This document shows, piece after piece, positions 62,384-64,000 of a DNA stretch of 64,000 bases. How positions within the stretch are numbered: position 1 is the stretch's first letter; each line of letters starts with the position of its first letter. This DNA is from Streptomyces sp. A0958 (lineage in GTDB: Bacteria > Actinomycetota > Actinomycetes > Streptomycetales > Streptomycetaceae): contig NZ_SSBK01000003.1 of the NCBI RefSeq assembly GCF_004795035.1, positions 124,001 to 188,000 on the forward strand, read 5' to 3'. The notes under the pieces are model-generated. The model worked only from the letters and a program-made list of their open reading frames with translations, ran no database searches and was not told the origin of the DNA. Position numbers and translations under genes: made by a program.

Positions 62384-63295
62384 TCAGGCCGCTACGAGAT
62401 AGGAAAAGACCGATTCGAGGGACTCGTCGGACGGTGAAACGGTCAGCAGGCGGATGCCCTGCTCGCGTGCGACCTTGGGCAACAGTGTGGTGAAGCGGCC
62501 AAAATCGATCGCCTGGATACGCAGGGCGTTCTCGCTCAGGTCCACTTCGATCCCGGCCGTCGACGGGTCTGCGATGAGCGCGGCGGCCAGGGCCCGGTCA
62601 TCGCTGGACCGTACGAGATAGCGGTGCGGGCGGTCCGTCATCAGCCGGCGAATCCGGCGGAAGTCACCGGACGCCGCGTGCCGTCCCGCGACGATCACCT
62701 CGATGTGCGAGGCGAGCTGTTCGACCTCTTCGAGGATGTGCGAGGAGAAGAGGACCGTCCGGCCCTCCGCGCCCATCCGCCGCAGAAGGTCCATCAGCTG
62801 CATCCGCTGACGCGGGTCCATGCCGTTGAACGGCTCGTCGAGCAGCAGCACGGACGGGTTGTGGACCAGCGCGGACGCCATCTTCACGCGCTGGCGCATG
62901 CCCTTGCTGTACGTCGAGATCTTGCGGTCCTGCGCGTACTCCATCTGGACCGTGGCCAGGGCGGCAGCCGCCTCGGCGTCGCCCAGTCCGTGCAGTTCGG
63001 CGTTGGCCACCACGAACTCGCGGCCGGTGAGGAAGTCGTACATGCCTTCCCGCTCCGGCACGATGCCAATCTTCCGGTACGCCGCCTCGTTGCGCCAGAT
63101 CGCCTGTCCGTCCAGCGTGACCGTACCCGTCGACGGGGCGAGGAATCCCGCCATCATGTTGATCAGCGTCGACTTGCCGGCACCGTTGGGGCCGAGCAGA
63201 CCGGTGACACCCGGTCCCACGGTCATGCTCACGTCGTTGACGGCGACCACGTTGCCGAACCAGCGGGAGGTGTGGTCGATCTCGATGGTGGTCAC
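62384..63295 (-). CDS. ABC transporter ATP-binding protein
   Basis: 303 aa from GTG 63295 (GTGA overlap with the upstream permease). Walker A GLLGPNGAGKSTLI, signature YSKGMRQRVKMA, Walker B SVLLLDEPFNGMD, H-loop LFSSHILEE. The C-terminal about 70 residues form the domain usual in bacitracin/NatA-type exporters. Substrate unknown. Confidence 0.93.
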   Translation of the reverse strand: MTTIEIDHTSRWFGNVVAVNDVSMTVGPGVTGLLGPNGAGKSTLINMMAGFLAPSTGTVTLDGQAIWRNEAAYRKIGIVPEREGMYDFLTGREFVVANAELHGLGDAEAAAALATVQMEYAQDRKISTYSKGMRQRVKMASALVHNPSVLLLDEPFNGMDPRQRMQLMDLLRRMGAEGRTVLFSSHILEEVEQLASHIEVIVAGRHAASGDFRRIRRLMTDRPHRYLVRSSDDRALAAALIADPSTAGIEVDLSENALRIQAIDFGRFTTLLPKVAREQGIRLLTVSPSDESLESVFSYLVAA

Positions 63296-64000
63296 AGCCC
63301 GACCTTCCGGTAACGGCGCATCAGTACGGCGTGCGAGCCGGCGACGAGCGCGAGGACAACGAGGAGGTAGACGACGCCGGCACCGGCGCCCGGGCCGTTC
63401 CCGCCCGGGAAGGCCGAGGTGGCCCCGAGGAACGCGGTCTGCACCCCGTCGATCAGCGTGATCGGGGAGAACAGTCCCAGCCACTGGATCGCGCCTTCGG
63501 ACTCGGTGGTCCAGGCGATGCTCTGGACGGTGGAGACCGCGCCGTAGGTGATGGTCAGCACCGCGATGACCGCGGCGACACCGAAGCCGCGGCGCGGGGT
63601 GAGCGCGGCCATCACCAGGCCGAGACCGGCGAAGAGTACGGACAGCAACGCCACCGAGACCATCCCCTGGGCGAACCACTTGGTCTGGTCCACGAAGTCG
63701 AACTTCCCGAGCAGCGCCCCGATGTAGAGGATCACGAGCGGCGCTCCGGTCAGTACGAAGAGCGCGGAGGCCATGGCGGCGAACTTGGCGACGACGTAGT
63801 CGACGTGCTCGATCGGCCGCGAGAAGTACAGCGGTACGGTCTTGAACCGCAGGTCCCTGGAGACCGCCTGCGGTGCCTGGGAGGCGATGAAGAGGCCGAT
63901 GACGGCCTGCAGGTAGACCGCGAACGACGTGTACTTCATGGGCAGCGTCGTCGTGTCGGGGGTGACGACGGCGACGGCCACGATGATCGCCGCCACCAGG
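63292..64000 (-). CDS. ABC transporter permease, 5' end beyond the window
   Basis: Partial: the minus frame is open to the window edge, so the N-terminus is missing. At least five membrane segments are visible (YLQAVIGLFIASQAPQAVSR, VVAKFAAMASALFVLTGAPL, VSVALLSVLFAGLGLVMAAL). VSRDLRFKTVPLYFSRPIEH is the ABC-2 intracellular loop. First of the three-gene exporter operon in this view. Confidence 0.87.
   Translation of the reverse strand, partial: LVAAIIVAVAVVTPDTTTLPMKYTSFAVYLQAVIGLFIASQAPQAVSRDLRFKTVPLYFSRPIEHVDYVVAKFAAMASALFVLTGAPLVILYIGALLGKFDFVDQTKWFAQGMVSVALLSVLFAGLGLVMAALTPRRGFGVAAVIAVLTITYGAVSTVQSIAWTTESEGAIQWLGLFSPITLIDGVQTAFLGATSAFPGGNGPGAGAGVVYLLVVLALVAGSHAVLMRRYRKVGL

Overview
The window is a very high-GC actinobacterial chromosome segment whose gene content points to Streptomyces: a subtilisin-inhibitor-type secreted protein, many RsbW-like ATPases, XRE/TPR regulators, the YcnI-Sco-PCuAC-CopCD-DyP copper cluster beside pheA and serS, and a pSAM2-type integrative element in a tRNA-Ser gene. 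All products are inferred from the sequence alone.

Layout. (1) About 1-6130: accessory DNA ending in a truncated tyrosine integrase (5739-6047) abutting the 3' end of tRNA-Arg(ACG). It carries a Nudix hydrolase, an XRE/TPR regulator, and a compact operon with two small proteins, a radical SAM/SPASM enzyme with a DnaJ-like zinc-finger N-terminus, and a 54-aa peptide ending in a CxC tail that looks like a RiPP precursor. (2) 6386-12061: tRNA-Ser(GCU), an SSI-like inhibitor and a 1543-aa PAS/receiver protein with a giant disordered linker. (3) 12073-19943: an acyl-CoA ligase, an ECF (SigE-type) sigma factor and a five-gene operon (two acyl-CoA dehydrogenases, MaoC-DUF35, MaoC, Ltp2-like) equivalent in content to the mycobacterial igr steroid side-chain operon. 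(4) 20729-20803: tRNA-Trp-like gene.

(5) 20892-40229: a 19.3-kb AICE (actinomycete integrative and conjugative element) bounded by a perfect 56-bp direct repeat derived from the 3' end of tRNA-Ser(UGA). Its core is a GntR/KorSA-like repressor, a Tra FtsK-type translocase, a Spd spread protein, a RepSA-like rolling-circle initiator, Xis and Int. Cargo lies on both sides. On the left is a two-gene Pycsar defence module (membrane effector plus class III nucleotide cyclase), then a second RiPP-like locus (39-aa peptide, asparagine-synthetase-like cyclase, methyltransferase, two small proteins, divergent XRE/TPR regulator). On the right, between int and attR, is an operon of DNA methyltransferase, HerA-type ATPase and NurA-like nuclease, probably a restriction-like defence system.

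(6) 40316-64000: conserved chromosomal core: HtrA-type protease, glycerophosphodiesterase, RsbW-like ATPases, SEC-C protein, Prim-Pol, degenerate SpoIIE-type phosphatase, Xaa-Pro aminopeptidase, copper-trafficking operon, pheA, an intergenic region rich in DnaA-box-like sequences, serS, a HAD phosphatase, a coiled-coil DNA-binding-like protein and an ABC exporter that runs off the right end.

The most interesting parts are the two RiPP-like loci, which share a small PPCxCPQ protein and a similar regulator type, and the AICE that carries one known and one possibly undescribed defence cassette.
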